Both the position numbers and the translations under genes were made by a program. Positions 19,337 to 28,603 of a stretch of DNA of 64,000 nt are shown here, piece after piece; position 1 is the first letter of the stretch, and each line of letters starts with the position of its first letter. Location of the stretch: NCBI RefSeq assembly GCF_016772415.1, contig NZ_JAGSGD010000001.1:2629501-2693500 (forward strand), given 5' to 3'. The notes below the pieces were generated by a model. It was given only the letters and a program-made list of their open reading frames with translations. It ran no database searches and had not been told where the DNA came from. Origin of the DNA: Phenylobacterium glaciei. GTDB taxonomy: Bacteria > Pseudomonadota > Alphaproteobacteria > Caulobacterales > Caulobacteraceae.

Positions 19337-20533
19337 GTGCTGCTCAAGGGTCTGAAGGTCGTCGAATTCGCCTCCTATATCGCCGCGCCCGGTGCGGCGG
19401 GCATCCTCGCCGACTGGGGCGCGGAGGTGATCAAGGTGGAGCGGCCACAGGGCGACCCGATGCGCCACGTCTTCGCCGACGCCAAGAGCGAGCTCACCGG
19501 CAACCCCACCTTCGGCATGGACAATCGCGGCAAGCGCGCCGTCGTCCTGGACATCGCCAAGCCTGAGGGCCGCGACGCCCTGGCCCGTCTGGCTGCCGAG
19601 GCCGATGTTTTCCTGACCAATGTCCGGCCGGCCTCGCTGCGGAAGTACAGGCTCGACGAGAAGACCCTGCGGGCCGCCAATCCTCGGCTGATCTACGCCG
19701 TGGTCACCGGCTATGGCCTGGAGGGCCCCGACGCCCACCTGCCCGGCTTCGACGTCACCGCCTTCTGGTCGCGGGCCGGCGTGGCGCGGATGCACGCGCC
19801 GAAAGGCTCCGACCCCTTCATCCTGCGCACGGGTGTGGGCGATCACACCACCTCGCTGGCCACCACCTCGGCGATCCTGGCGGCGCTCTACGAACGCGAG
19901 AAGACCGGCGAGGGCCGGCTGGTGGCCACTTCGCTGCTGGCGACCGGCACCTATGTGGTGGGCTCGGACCTGGCGGTGCAGCTCGTCTTCGGCAAGCTGG
20001 CGTCGAACCGCCCGCGCACCGATCCCTTCGATCCCCTGGCCAACTTCTACAAGAGCCGCGACGAGCGCTGGTTCGTGCTCAACCCCCGTGGCGGGGCCGC
20101 CGACTGGCCGGTCCTGGCGGGCGTCTGCGGACGACCTGACTGGCTGGAGGACGAGCGCTTCAAGGGCGGCAAGGCGCGCAAGGCCAACAACCGCGACCTG
20201 GTGGCCGAGTTCGAGGCCGCCTTCGGAGCACTCGACTTCGACGAGATCGCCCGCCGGCTGGACGGGGCCGACCTGGTCTGGGCCCCCGTCCAGACCCCCG
20301 CCGAGGTCGCCGCCGACCCGCAGGTCGAGGCCGCCGGCGCCCTGATCGCCGTGGAGGACGGCCACGGCGGAACCTACCGCTCCCCCAACTCTCCGGCCCA
20401 GTTCCCAGGTGTGGTCACGACCCAGCGCCCGGCCGCGCCCGGCCTGGGAGAACATACCCGCGTGGTGCTAGGCGAGATCGGCTACTCCGAGGCCGAGATC
20501 GACGCGATGATGGCGAGCGGGGCTGCGGGATAG
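19337..20533 (+). CDS. CaiB/BaiF family CoA transferase (family III)
   Basis: The 398-residue protein has the family III CoA-transferase pattern: LKGLKVVEFASYIAAPGAAGILADWGAEVIKVE at the N-terminus, then GDPMR, and VTGYGLEGP before the catalytic-Asp region (PGFDVTAFW). These enzymes move CoA between carboxylic acids through an acyl-aspartyl intermediate. The start is GTG with GGGGAAG upstream, 49 bases after the kinase stop. The acid substrate cannot be read from the sequence. Confidence 0.9.
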   Translation: MLLKGLKVVEFASYIAAPGAAGILADWGAEVIKVERPQGDPMRHVFADAKSELTGNPTFGMDNRGKRAVVLDIAKPEGRDALARLAAEADVFLTNVRPASLRKYRLDEKTLRAANPRLIYAVVTGYGLEGPDAHLPGFDVTAFWSRAGVARMHAPKGSDPFILRTGVGDHTTSLATTSAILAALYEREKTGEGRLVATSLLATGTYVVGSDLAVQLVFGKLASNRPRTDPFDPLANFYKSRDERWFVLNPRGGAADWPVLAGVCGRPDWLEDERFKGGKARKANNRDLVAEFEAAFGALDFDEIARRLDGADLVWAPVQTPAEVAADPQVEAAGALIAVEDGHGGTYRSPNSPAQFPGVVTTQRPAAPGLGEHTRVVLGEIGYSEAEIDAMMASGAAG

Positions 20534-20797
20534 GCCCACCCCTGTGGCGATCCGGGCGACGGACGCGGCAAGGTCTGAAGGCCCAGCCCCTGCCGGGCTG
20601 CCCGGGCAAAGGGCGGGTTTCGGCAAGGCGGCCAACATCGCGATTCGACCCTGAGGCGCAATTTGGAACGTCCGCTGTCGAGCGTTAGACCTTGAATGAA
20701 GCACTTGCCCGTTATTCGCGTATCAAGGGTCGCTGTAGTTGTAATACCCCATGCGTCATGGCCACACTTAATCAACGACAAAGGGGCAGGTTTGGCG

Positions 20798-21865
20798 ATG
20801 ATATTGAGAAGAGATTCTTTCGCCGCCATTGCAGCGAGCATCCTCTTCGTGTGCGCACCGTCCTGGGGTTGGGCGCAAGGTGTGTCCGCCTACGCCGCAA
20901 GGTGTAGGGTGGATGAAGAAATCGCCGCACCGGATCGATCCTCGGTCGATACTCTCGCACTCGCCATCGCCCGGAACATGCTTAGCGGGAATGGTGATGC
21001 ACTGCGGGAGCAGATGTCGGCAGCTGCGCGATCTGCGGCCGCGCCATCCGCCCTCGCGGAGTATCTGCGGTTGGCTGTTGTGCCGTTAGCTCCCTATCAG
21101 AACGTGCACGTCGCCCACACCTATCAGATTGACGTAACTGGCGGGCGGAACCCACTGCCCAAGATGACCTGTGGGCGCTCGCTCGCGGACCCAGATGCTG
21201 TGGCGCTGTCGATGCTAGCAAACCCTCGCCAGTTCCACGTCGAGGTTACGGCCCACACCATCAACAACGACTGGTCAATATTCATCTGGCTGATTCCCGA
21301 GGACGGAGTTCTAAAAGCGCTGTCGGTGCAGTTCGATGCGACAGCCATCTCGGGTAGGACATCAGCAGCACTCCGCGCGCTGGCGATTGAGCAGGCAGCT
21401 CGCGGCCATCACGTGAATGCGGTGCTGCTCTATCGCGCAGCGGAGAGCATAGCCGGTCGGGGACCGAATGCGATTCCTGTATGGAAGCAAGACCTCGACA
21501 AGGAGGTCCGTGGCCTACAGATGCCCCCGGAACTTAGCGGCGGCCTTGAGGGGACTTGGCGCTTCGCAAATCAGACATTCAGCGCGAGCGACGTTGGCGT
21601 GCTTGGCGTTGGCGGCGATCTGAACTTGGTGATCGTGCGCCGTACTGATCGGTGGACCGATGACAGGACCGTCGATGCCGACAACCGCTCGTTTGTCACC
21701 ACTATCTTGAAAGACCATCCCGCGCTCGCCGACAGCTTTGCATCAATCCTCGTGAGGGCCATGAAGCCGGACGGATCGGGTGGACTTGCGACAGGCTATG
21801 AGTTTGGAAAGGGGTTCCTCCAGCATCCGGCGAGAAGCTCTGCGACAGTAGTCCAGCGACGTTGA
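20798..21865 (+). CDS. secreted protein of unknown function
   Basis: The 355-residue protein starts MILRRDSFAAIAASILF with a signal peptide that probably ends at WAQG, about residue 28. The rest is a mixed alpha/beta domain with a helical stretch (about 190-235) resembling one TPR-like pair. The GC content is visibly lower than in flanking genes, and codon use is less biased, suggesting recent acquisition. A longer frame to 20696 exists, but the ATG at 20798 gives the signal peptide and has GGCAGG upstream. I do not recognise the family. Confidence 0.6.
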   Translation: MILRRDSFAAIAASILFVCAPSWGWAQGVSAYAARCRVDEEIAAPDRSSVDTLALAIARNMLSGNGDALREQMSAAARSAAAPSALAEYLRLAVVPLAPYQNVHVAHTYQIDVTGGRNPLPKMTCGRSLADPDAVALSMLANPRQFHVEVTAHTINNDWSIFIWLIPEDGVLKALSVQFDATAISGRTSAALRALAIEQAARGHHVNAVLLYRAAESIAGRGPNAIPVWKQDLDKEVRGLQMPPELSGGLEGTWRFANQTFSASDVGVLGVGGDLNLVIVRRTDRWTDDRTVDADNRSFVTTILKDHPALADSFASILVRAMKPDGSGGLATGYEFGKGFLQHPARSSATVVQRR

Positions 21866-22025
21866 GCAGGCCAGCTTAGCGGATCGTGGAGGGTGGGGGT
21901 GGCGTCAGACGGCGACTCACCTTGAGTGCGCAGTGAACGGCAGCTGCCCACCCTTGGCTGACGTCGACAGGGTCCGTTATCCGGCACTCTGGGGACGGGA
22001 GTAATGCTCGCCAGAACGAGCGTTG

Positions 22026-22457
22026 ATGCTTGTTCGCTTCACTAGCGTGGTGTGGGAGGACGTTGCCGATGTTGTCCTGGTCGCCCTGACCGCCATCGGA
22101 GATCAGGTGGCGCCGCTGATTGAGAAGAGAAACTATGGAGCCGGTGTCGATGCCTTTCTAGGTGTCCTGGTCTCGGTCGATGACGAGGACAATTCTCGGT
22201 TCGCGAAGCCACACAATCGGCTGGGGACCGTTACAGACGCGAAGGGGCGTCGGTTCAAGCAGCTCAGTATGGCCGTTGAGCTTTCACCCGATCTTCTGGC
22301 AGGTCAGACGGCGGGTGAGTTACGCAGGCTTTTCGCCCAGGAACTTGCACACCGTTTGAATGAACGCCCCTTCAGACTCGCCAGGGGGTTCGATTGGACT
22401 TCCTTCAGCGTGGACCTTCAACTGGCCCTCGGCGCGGCCGAACGCGGCGATGCTTAG
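22026..22457 (+). CDS. hypothetical cytoplasmic protein
   Basis: A 143-residue protein starting MLVRFTSVVWEDVADVV and containing the segment FRLARGFDWTSFSVD near the C-terminus. There is no signal peptide or clear membrane helix. It shares the lower GC of the preceding gene, from which it is separated by 160 bases with no evident feature. An alternative TTG start is one codon upstream. I cannot assign a family; its size and the patchy context would fit an accessory or immunity-type gene, but nothing shows that directly. Confidence 0.5.
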   Translation: MLVRFTSVVWEDVADVVLVALTAIGDQVAPLIEKRNYGAGVDAFLGVLVSVDDEDNSRFAKPHNRLGTVTDAKGRRFKQLSMAVELSPDLLAGQTAGELRRLFAQELAHRLNERPFRLARGFDWTSFSVDLQLALGAAERGDA

Positions 22458-22569
22458 CGTCCGCTCACCACCCATCTGAGACCTTCCGAACGTCGGCTTC
22501 CCGGCAAGGCCCGCGAAGCGTCCAGGATCCCGAAGATGAACTCCAGCGGGGCGCAAGGCGGCGCGTTCC

Positions 22570-23394
22570 CTAGCTCTTGCCGTCGCGGGCGTCCGACAGC
22601 ACCCGCAGCATCTCGCTGGAGAAGATCGAGCCGGTGAGGCGCGAGCTGGAGCCGTCGCGGTCGGTGCTTTGGCTGCCGCGCAGGATCAGGTCAACCAGGG
22701 CGTCCTGCTCCTTCAGCCGTTCGGTGCGGCGGGCCGAGGCATATTGGATGAAACCGTCATCGGCGGGCGCGGCGGGCGCGGAGGCCCCCGGGCCGACCCC
22801 GCCGGTGCGGGTCAGGTTGGCGTAGACCTCGGCCACCGTGGCCGGGCGGCCGTCGCGATAGAAGATGGAACGGTTGGCTTGGGCGGCGTCGGGAAACAGG
22901 CTGGCGGCCGCCGCGCCGGGGCGGGTGTTGGCCGCCTCGATCAGTCGGGCCGAGCCCTGGGGACCCAGGAAGTGGGCGGCATAGAGCTCGCCCGCCGTCG
23001 GCGTACGGCCGGTGCGGCCCTTCAGATAGGAGGCATGGTCCGACGCCAGCTCGCCGGCCATCAGGGAGGCCGCGTGCGGATCGAGCCGCAGGTCCATCAC
23101 CGCCTTGCGCGCCTCGGCGCCGTTGACGCCGTAGCGCCCGTCGGCGCCCTTGGTGATCAGGTCGGCGTAGCGGGCATAGCCGTATTTGGAGCCGTGCTGC
23201 TTGAGCGTGGACAGCCAGGTCTGCTCGACGAACTGGAAGAGGCCGGCCGCCGACGAAGACGAGGCCTTGGCGCGGGGATTATAGCCGCTCTCGCGATTGG
23301 CGGTCTTCATGAGGAATGAGAAGTCGACGCCCGTCGCGGTGGACGCACGTTGGATAGCGGCTTCGACCGCGCCCCTCAGACCCTGGATCGCCAT
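22570..23394 (-). CDS. lytic transglycosylase (SLT-domain) protein
   Basis: The 274-residue protein has a transglycosylase SLT domain: the catalytic Glu lies in ANRESGYNPRAKA, followed by SSAAGLFQFVEQTW and later GELYAAHFLGPQGS. The enzymes of this family cut peptidoglycan glycan strands with 1,6-anhydro-muramyl products. No signal peptide is visible, so export may need another route, for example the flagellar export system, or the protein may be released otherwise. A CtrA-like box lies 25-39 bases before the start, which would fit cell-cycle or flagellar control. The C-terminal 80 residues are Ala/Pro and Ser rich. Confidence 0.8.
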   Translation of the reverse strand: MAIQGLRGAVEAAIQRASTATGVDFSFLMKTANRESGYNPRAKASSSSAAGLFQFVEQTWLSTLKQHGSKYGYARYADLITKGADGRYGVNGAEARKAVMDLRLDPHAASLMAGELASDHASYLKGRTGRTPTAGELYAAHFLGPQGSARLIEAANTRPGAAAASLFPDAAQANRSIFYRDGRPATVAEVYANLTRTGGVGPGASAPAAPADDGFIQYASARRTERLKEQDALVDLILRGSQSTDRDGSSSRLTGSIFSSEMLRVLSDARDGKS

Positions 23395-23412
23395 GGTCCC
23401 TGGTTTGAACCG

Positions 23413-23439
23413 GTATGGTTAACGCCGCGCTAACCATAC
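23413..23439. promoter_or_regulatory. inverted repeat containing a CtrA-like box
   Basis: GTATGGTTA and TAACCATAC form a perfect 9-bp inverted repeat around a 9-base spacer. Within it TTAA-N7-CTAA (23419-23433) differs from the CtrA consensus TTAA-N7-TTAA at one base, and CTAACCAT extends it. It lies just upstream of the transglycosylase start on the minus strand. CtrA binding is an inference from the motif. Confidence 0.5.
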
Positions 23440-23457
23440 TGCGGCTGACGCGCGCAC

Positions 23458-25248
23458 TCAGGCGGCGGCGACCCGCGCGGCGCCCTCATCGGCGCGGTTC
23501 AGGCAGGCCTCGAGGATGGACAGCAGGCGCGCAAGCTCGATGGGCTTGGCGATGAAGTCGTCCATGCCGGCGGCGAAGTAGGCGTCGGTCTCGTGGCTTA
23601 GGACGCTGGCGGTGACAGCGATGATCGGGATGTGGGCCCGGCCGCCGGCCTGTTCGCGGGCGCGGATTTCCCGGGTGGCGTCCAGGCCATCCATGCCGGG
23701 CATGTGGATGTCCATCAGGATGGCCGACCAGGTCCCGCCTTCCCAGGCTTCGATGGCCGCGGTCCCGCTGTCGACGGTGATGGTCTCGATGCCGAACTGC
23801 TCCAACAGGGTGCGGATCACCAGCCGGTTTGTGGGGTTGTCGTCGGCCACCAGAACCCGCAGGTCGTCGTCAAAACTGGGCTCGGCGGCGGGCTGGGCGA
23901 GCGCCGTCGGGGTCTCGGCGCGGGCCAGGGGCGTGGTAAAGCTGAAGCAGGAGCCCTCCCCGGCCGTACTGGTGAAATCGATCTCCCCGCCCATCAGGCC
24001 GAGGATCTCGCGGCAGATGGAAAGCCCCAGCCCCGTGCCGCCGAATCGGCGGGTGGTCGAGGCGTCGGCCTGGACGAATTTCTCGAACAGCTGCGGGGCG
24101 CGTTCCGCGGCGATCCCCAGGCCGGTGTCGGTGACGAGGACCTTCAGCAGGTCGCCGTCGGCGTCGATGCGCGCGGTGACCGAACCCACCTCGGTGAACT
24201 TGAGTGCATTGGACAGCAGGTTGGAGATCACCTGCCGCAGCCGCACCTCGTCGCCCCGCCGCCAGCCCTTGGCATCCGGGGTGATCTCAAGGCTGAAGTC
24301 GAGACCGCGCTCCTGGGCCAGCCCGCCATAGAGGGCGGCGAGGTCCTGGGCGAAGCCCGCCATGTTGAACACCGACGGTGAGAGCTCCAGACGGCCGGCC
24401 TCGATCTTCGAAATGTCGAGAACGTCGTTGATGATGCTCAGCAGGGCGCGGCCGGACTCCTGGATGGTCCCCAGCCGCGAGCGCTGCGGCTTGGACAGCG
24501 GATCGGCGCTCATGGCCTGGGCCATGCCCAGCACGCCGTTCAGCGGGGTGCGCAGCTCGTGGCTGATGGTGGCCAGGAACTCGGTCTTGCTGCGGTTGGC
24601 GGAGTCGGCGATCCGGGCCAGGTCCTGGGCCTGGATACGCAGGGTCTGATTGGTGGCCAGTTCACGCTCGATCTGGCGGTTCAGGGCCTCGGCGGCCAGG
24701 CGGGCGCGCAGTTCGCGCATCACCACGCCGCGGGTCATGTTCGAAAGCCCGATAGCCCCGAAGGCGCCCGCCAGCCCGACGAAGGCATACTGCCCCGCTG
24801 CGCCGGGCCCGGCCTGTCCGGCGAAGAACACCAGGGCGGCCAGGGCCAGGATGACGGAGGGCGCCAGGATGCGGACACTTGGCCCTACCGTTGCGAAGCC
24901 CAGGGCCATGATCACGAAATAGACCAGCTTCGGCGCTTCGTAATGAATCGACAGATAGGCCACGACATTGGCCAGGATCAGCGCATTGGTCGCGAGCGCC
25001 GCCATCTCAAGGGTCAGCTGGGCGGAGGCGGGATTGCGCAGCAGGCGATGGAAGCCGAGGCAGACCACCGCCGCGACAGCCGACAGGCCCATCAGGACAG
25101 CCAGCGCCGCCCCCCTCTCGTAGAACGGATGGCTGGCGGTGATAATGAGATAGTAGATCCCCGCCGCGATCAGGTATCCGCGCACTACCGGCCGATAGAC
25201 AGCCGCCAGCTCCTTTGACGGCACAGGCTCGACAGCTCTTGAGAACAT
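23458..25248 (-). CDS. membrane-bound hybrid sensor histidine kinase
   Basis: The 596-residue protein has six predicted membrane segments in residues 20-170, a coiled coil, a HisKA domain with His230 in [17 protein letters not shown], an HATPase domain (NLLSNALKFT, VTDTGLGIA, GGTGLGLSI) and a receiver domain with Asp513 (LMDIHMPGMDG). All canonical catalytic motifs are intact. It follows the PleC/CckA-like general plan of MHYT-less multi-pass hybrid kinases, but no sensory domain is recognised. No response-regulator gene is adjacent, so phosphate probably goes through an Hpt protein such as that at 14707 or another encoded elsewhere. Confidence 0.92.
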   Translation of the reverse strand: MFSRAVEPVPSKELAAVYRPVVRGYLIAAGIYYLIITASHPFYERGAALAVLMGLSAVAAVVCLGFHRLLRNPASAQLTLEMAALATNALILANVVAYLSIHYEAPKLVYFVIMALGFATVGPSVRILAPSVILALAALVFFAGQAGPGAAGQYAFVGLAGAFGAIGLSNMTRGVVMRELRARLAAEALNRQIERELATNQTLRIQAQDLARIADSANRSKTEFLATISHELRTPLNGVLGMAQAMSADPLSKPQRSRLGTIQESGRALLSIINDVLDISKIEAGRLELSPSVFNMAGFAQDLAALYGGLAQERGLDFSLEITPDAKGWRRGDEVRLRQVISNLLSNALKFTEVGSVTARIDADGDLLKVLVTDTGLGIAAERAPQLFEKFVQADASTTRRFGGTGLGLSICREILGLMGGEIDFTSTAGEGSCFSFTTPLARAETPTALAQPAAEPSFDDDLRVLVADDNPTNRLVIRTLLEQFGIETITVDSGTAAIEAWEGGTWSAILMDIHMPGMDGLDATREIRAREQAGGRAHIPIIAVTASVLSHETDAYFAAGMDDFIAKPIELARLLSILEACLNRADEGAARVAAA

Positions 25249-25491
25249 TTCTGATTCGCGCCCCAGATCTCACAAAACCTTAGGAGGAAAGGGGTTGCGC
25301 CGTCATTAATGGTTTATGGCCCCTCAGCGCGTATACCAGCGAATACTTGCGACGAAGCGTCGCAGTTTCTTGGTTGTAGAGACACAACCTGACCATCCCG
25401 GGGACATGGTTTAGCTTCCCCAAGGTCAAGCCTCCGCCACGATCGGCGCGCGACCCTGTTGTCGGTGACGATAACAAAAGGGAGGTCGCCA

Positions 25492-26181
25492 ATGGTCGTC
25501 CAACAACCGTTCCCCGCCGGACACGCGGTCAATCCGAAAACCCGCCGCGCCATGACCGCGGCGATCGGGGTGTCCATCGCGGCCCACCTGGGCCTGGTGG
25601 CCTATCTCGCCGTCCAGCGGTTCCGGGCGCCGCCGGAGGATCGCCCGGCCGTCGAAGACCCGGGCTTCAAGGTGGAGCTCTACACGCCCGAAAAGAAGGT
25701 TGAGCCGCGGACCAAGCCTGAGGTGCATCTGCACGACACGCCGATCCCTGAGACGCCGCCGAGCAATACGATCCAGGCGCCGCCCACCGATCCGCCGGCC
25801 AACCCCACCATGGGTCCGCCCCCCACCACCATCGCCAAGGCCGATCCGCCGCCCCAGGTGATCGAGGTGCCCAAGGCGCCGCCGGTGATCACGTCGCCCA
25901 CCTGGCTGCGCAAGCCCGGCGCCAAGGAGTTCGCGCGCTTCTATCCCGACAGCGCCATGCGCCGGAACATCGAGGGCGGCGCGACCCTGGCCTGCCTGGT
26001 GGGCGGCGACGGTTCGGTCAGCGCCTGCCAGGTGGTGGCCGAGAGCCCCGACAACGCCGGCTTCGGCCCGGCCGCCCTCAAGCTCGCGGCCTACTTCAAG
26101 ATGAGCCCCCAGACCCGGGACGGCCAAGCGGTCGACGGGGCCATCGTGCGCATCCCCATCCGGTTCAGCCTGGGGAATTAA
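25492..26181 (+). CDS. TonB family energy-transducer protein
   Basis: The 229-residue protein has a cytoplasmic N-terminus, one membrane helix (about 21-41), a Pro-rich periplasmic spacer (about 60-140, with PPPTT and KAPP repeats) and a C-terminal TonB-like domain ([18 protein letters not shown]...). It would couple the proton motive force to TonB-dependent receptors such as the one at 44915. GGAGG lies six bases before the ATG. No exbB or exbD neighbour is present. It converges on the acyl-CoA dehydrogenase across a palindromic repeat. Confidence 0.85.
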   Translation: MVVQQPFPAGHAVNPKTRRAMTAAIGVSIAAHLGLVAYLAVQRFRAPPEDRPAVEDPGFKVELYTPEKKVEPRTKPEVHLHDTPIPETPPSNTIQAPPTDPPANPTMGPPPTTIAKADPPPQVIEVPKAPPVITSPTWLRKPGAKEFARFYPDSAMRRNIEGGATLACLVGGDGSVSACQVVAESPDNAGFGPAALKLAAYFKMSPQTRDGQAVDGAIVRIPIRFSLGN

Positions 26182-26186
26182 ACTCA

Positions 26187-26286
26187 CCGTCATCCCGGAC
26201 GGCCGCAAGGCCGATCCGGGACCCAGGGGCCGCGCGCTTGGCTCCTGGGTCCCGGCTCTCCGCTGCGCTGCGGCCGGGATGACGGT
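26187..26286. repeat. palindromic intergenic repeat (CGTCATCCCGG family), copy 1
   Basis: The outer arms CCGTCATCCCGG/CCGGGATGACGG enclose an inner small hairpin (GGCC-GCAA-GGCC) and a second stem GGGACCCAGG/CCTGGGTCCC. A second copy at 53986-54081 is almost identical outside the small hairpin and the apical loop. It fills the gap between convergent tonB-like and acyl-CoA dehydrogenase genes. Confidence 0.8.
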
Positions 26287-26289
26287 GGG

Positions 26290-27459
26290 CTAGTAGCTCT
26301 TGGGCAGGCCCAGCACGCGCTCGGCGATGTAGTTCAGCACCATCTCGCGGCTGATCGGCGCGATGCGGGCGATCATCACTTCGCGGAAATAGCGCTCCAC
26401 GTCGTATTCCTTGGCGTAGCCCATGCCGCCGTGGGCCAGGACGGCGGCCTCGCAGGCGTTGAAGCCCGCCTCGCCGCCCAGATACTTGGCGGCGTTGGCC
26501 TCGGCCCCACAGTCGCGGCCGGCGTCGTAGAGGGCCGCGGCCTTGAACGCCATCAGATTGGCGGCCTCCAGCTCGGCCCAGGAGCGCGCCAGGGGATGGG
26601 CCACGCCCTGGTTCTGGCCGATGGGACGGCCGAACACGATCCGCTCCTTGGCGTAGGTCGTGGCCTTGGCGAGCGCCGCGCGGCCCAGCCCCACGGCTTC
26701 GGCGCCGAACAGCACCCGCTCGGGGTTGAGCCCCTCCAGCAGATAGTAGAAGCCCCGCCCCTCCTCGCCGATCAGATCCCCCTCGGGGACCTCCAGGCCG
26801 TCGATGAAGACGCTGTTGGACTCCACCGCCTTGCGGCCCATCTTCGGGATCACCGTGGCCGAGATCTTCGACCGATCGAAGTCGGTGTAGAACAGGCTGA
26901 GGCCCTCGGTGGCCTTGCGCACCTGATCCTTGGGCGTGGTGCGGGCGATGATCAGCATCTTGTTGGCCCGCTGGGCCATGGTCGTCCACACCTTGCGGCC
27001 CGAGATCACATAGCCGTGGTCGGTCCGCACCGCCCGGGTGGTCAGGCTGGTGGTGTCGAGACCGGAGTCCGGCTCGGTGATGCCGATGCAGATCTTGTCC
27101 TCGCCGGAGATCAACCGGGGGATGGCGCTGGCCTTCAGCGCTTCGGACCCGAACTTGGCGATAGGCATGGGGCCGAAGATGTTCAGGTGCATGGCGCTGG
27201 CGCCGGAGAAGCCCGCCCCGGACTCCGCCACCGCCTGCATCATGATGGCGGCTTCCGTCAGGCCAAGGCCCGACCCGCCGAGCTCTGTGGGCATGGCCGT
27301 TCCCAGCCAGCCGCCCGCGGCCATGGCGGCGACGAAGGCCTCGGGGAACTCGCCGGTGTCGTCGGTGCGCCGCCAGTACTCGGCGTCGAAGTCGGCGCAG
27401 ACCCGGGCGACGCTGTCGCGGATCGCCTGCTGTTCGTCGCTCAGCCAGAAGGCGCTCAT
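26290..27459 (-). CDS. acyl-CoA dehydrogenase
   Basis: This 389-residue flavoenzyme oxidises acyl-CoA to enoyl-CoA and passes electrons to ETF. Family motifs include the FAD/substrate segment CIGITEPDSGLDTTSL, KVWTTMAQRANKMLII, and the C-terminal signature AVLAHGGMGYAKEYDVERYFREVMIARI. Length is typical. The ThiO-like gene lies just upstream on the same strand, separated by a hairpin repeat. Chain-length preference cannot be inferred. Confidence 0.93.
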   Translation of the reverse strand: MSAFWLSDEQQAIRDSVARVCADFDAEYWRRTDDTGEFPEAFVAAMAAGGWLGTAMPTELGGSGLGLTEAAIMMQAVAESGAGFSGASAMHLNIFGPMPIAKFGSEALKASAIPRLISGEDKICIGITEPDSGLDTTSLTTRAVRTDHGYVISGRKVWTTMAQRANKMLIIARTTPKDQVRKATEGLSLFYTDFDRSKISATVIPKMGRKAVESNSVFIDGLEVPEGDLIGEEGRGFYYLLEGLNPERVLFGAEAVGLGRAALAKATTYAKERIVFGRPIGQNQGVAHPLARSWAELEAANLMAFKAAALYDAGRDCGAEANAAKYLGGEAGFNACEAAVLAHGGMGYAKEYDVERYFREVMIARIAPISREMVLNYIAERVLGLPKSY

Positions 27460-27487
27460 GCTCTCTTCCCTAGTCTTTCATTTTTTC

Positions 27488-27530
27488 GCGTGACGGGCGC
27501 CAAACAGGTGTCAATTTTTGGCTGTCACGC
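27488..27530. repeat. palindromic hairpin element, copy 2
   Basis: The outer 7-bp stem GCGTGAC/GTCACGC encloses the inner stem GCCAAA/TTTGGC. The inner core and junction bases (GGRC before, single T after) match the element at 12535-12584, while the outer stem differs in sequence but still pairs. The right arm contains the stop codon of the ThiO-like gene. Confidence 0.65.
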
Positions 27531-28562
27531 TCCGGTTTTCTCGAACCGCCCCGGATCGAGCCGGGCGGCATAGGGACCCAGGTCCCCTTCCGTCACGCAA
27601 GCGGTGATGATCTTGGCCACCAGGGGCGCCAGCAGCCAGCCGTTGCGCCGCGCGCCGACGGCCAGCAGCACCCCATGGTGACGGCCTCGCCCGACCATGG
27701 GCAGGCCGTCTGGGGTGGCGGCGCGGACCCCGGTCTGGGCTGTGACCTTCGCGGCCGTCACAGCCGGGAATAGCCGCCCACCCGCCTCCAGCAGGCCCGC
27801 GACCTGATCGGGTTCGACGGCCAGGTCATCGGCCCCGGCCTGCATGGTGGCGCCCAGGGTCAGGCCGCCAGGCGCGCCGGTGACATAGGCCCCCTCGCCC
27901 CGCACCACGACGCCCTCATAGGCCGGGCCATCGGTGCGCAGGATGTGGCCCTTGATGGGGGTCAGGCGGCCCAGCAGCGGCGCCATGACCGCGAGACCCT
28001 TGCCCATCCCCGTGGCGATCACCAACCGCTCAGCGCCTTCGAAACCGTCGGCGGCTCGGGCGTGGACGGTGACCCCGGCGGCCTGCGCGGCGCGGCGCAG
28101 CGCCGCCAGGGCGGCGGCGGCGTCGATGCGCCAGTCCTCGCGGGTCAGCAGCGCGTGTCCCCAGCCGGGCGCCAGACCAGGCGCCAGGCCGATCATGGCG
28201 TTGCGCGACAGATCGGTGGGATGCAGGCCCAGCTTGCGGATGCCAGCGTCGGTCGCCTGCAGGAAGGCCGCATCGCCGACGGCCATGGCGCCGGCACGAT
28301 CCACGGTGATCCCGATCCGCGTCTCCAGCGCCGGCCAGAGATCACGGGCCGCCAGCATCAGGTCGAAGTGGGCCCGGGTCTCAACATCCAGCACCGCCTC
28401 GAACACCGGCGCCAGCATGCCGGCCGCGACCCTCGAGGCGTTTCCGCCGTCCGGCGACGGATCATAGACCGCCACCTCGGCGCCGGCGTCAGCCAGGGCG
28501 AGCGCCGTCGTCAGACCGAGCGCGCCTGCGCCCGCCACCGTGATCCTCGGCTTGCGGCTCAT
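27525..28562 (-). CDS. FAD-dependent amino-acid oxidase family protein (ThiO/glycine oxidase-like)
   Basis: The 345-residue protein has an N-terminal dinucleotide fold (VAGAGALGLTTALALADAGAEVAVYD), the DAO-family pattern SRVAAGMLAPVFE and a C-terminal FAD segment (GVRAATPDGLPMVGRG...GARRNGWLLAP). This is most like glycine oxidase ThiO, which supplies dehydroglycine for thiamine synthesis, but no thiamine gene or riboswitch is nearby, so other amine substrates are possible. The ATG giving MSRKPRITVAGAG is chosen over an upstream extension. Confidence 0.78.
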   Translation of the reverse strand: MSRKPRITVAGAGALGLTTALALADAGAEVAVYDPSPDGGNASRVAAGMLAPVFEAVLDVETRAHFDLMLAARDLWPALETRIGITVDRAGAMAVGDAAFLQATDAGIRKLGLHPTDLSRNAMIGLAPGLAPGWGHALLTREDWRIDAAAALAALRRAAQAAGVTVHARAADGFEGAERLVIATGMGKGLAVMAPLLGRLTPIKGHILRTDGPAYEGVVVRGEGAYVTGAPGGLTLGATMQAGADDLAVEPDQVAGLLEAGGRLFPAVTAAKVTAQTGVRAATPDGLPMVGRGRHHGVLLAVGARRNGWLLAPLVAKIITACVTEGDLGPYAARLDPGRFEKTGA

Positions 28563-28603
28563 GGCCCTAACCAACGGGCTTCGGCCTCGAAATCAAGTCA
28601 TTC

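Noticed and set aside
27525..28562. TPP riboswitch near the ThiO-like gene
   Set aside because: The 41 bases and the gene upstream show no THI-box sequence (CUGAGA, ACCUGAUCUGG-like), so no riboswitch is called.
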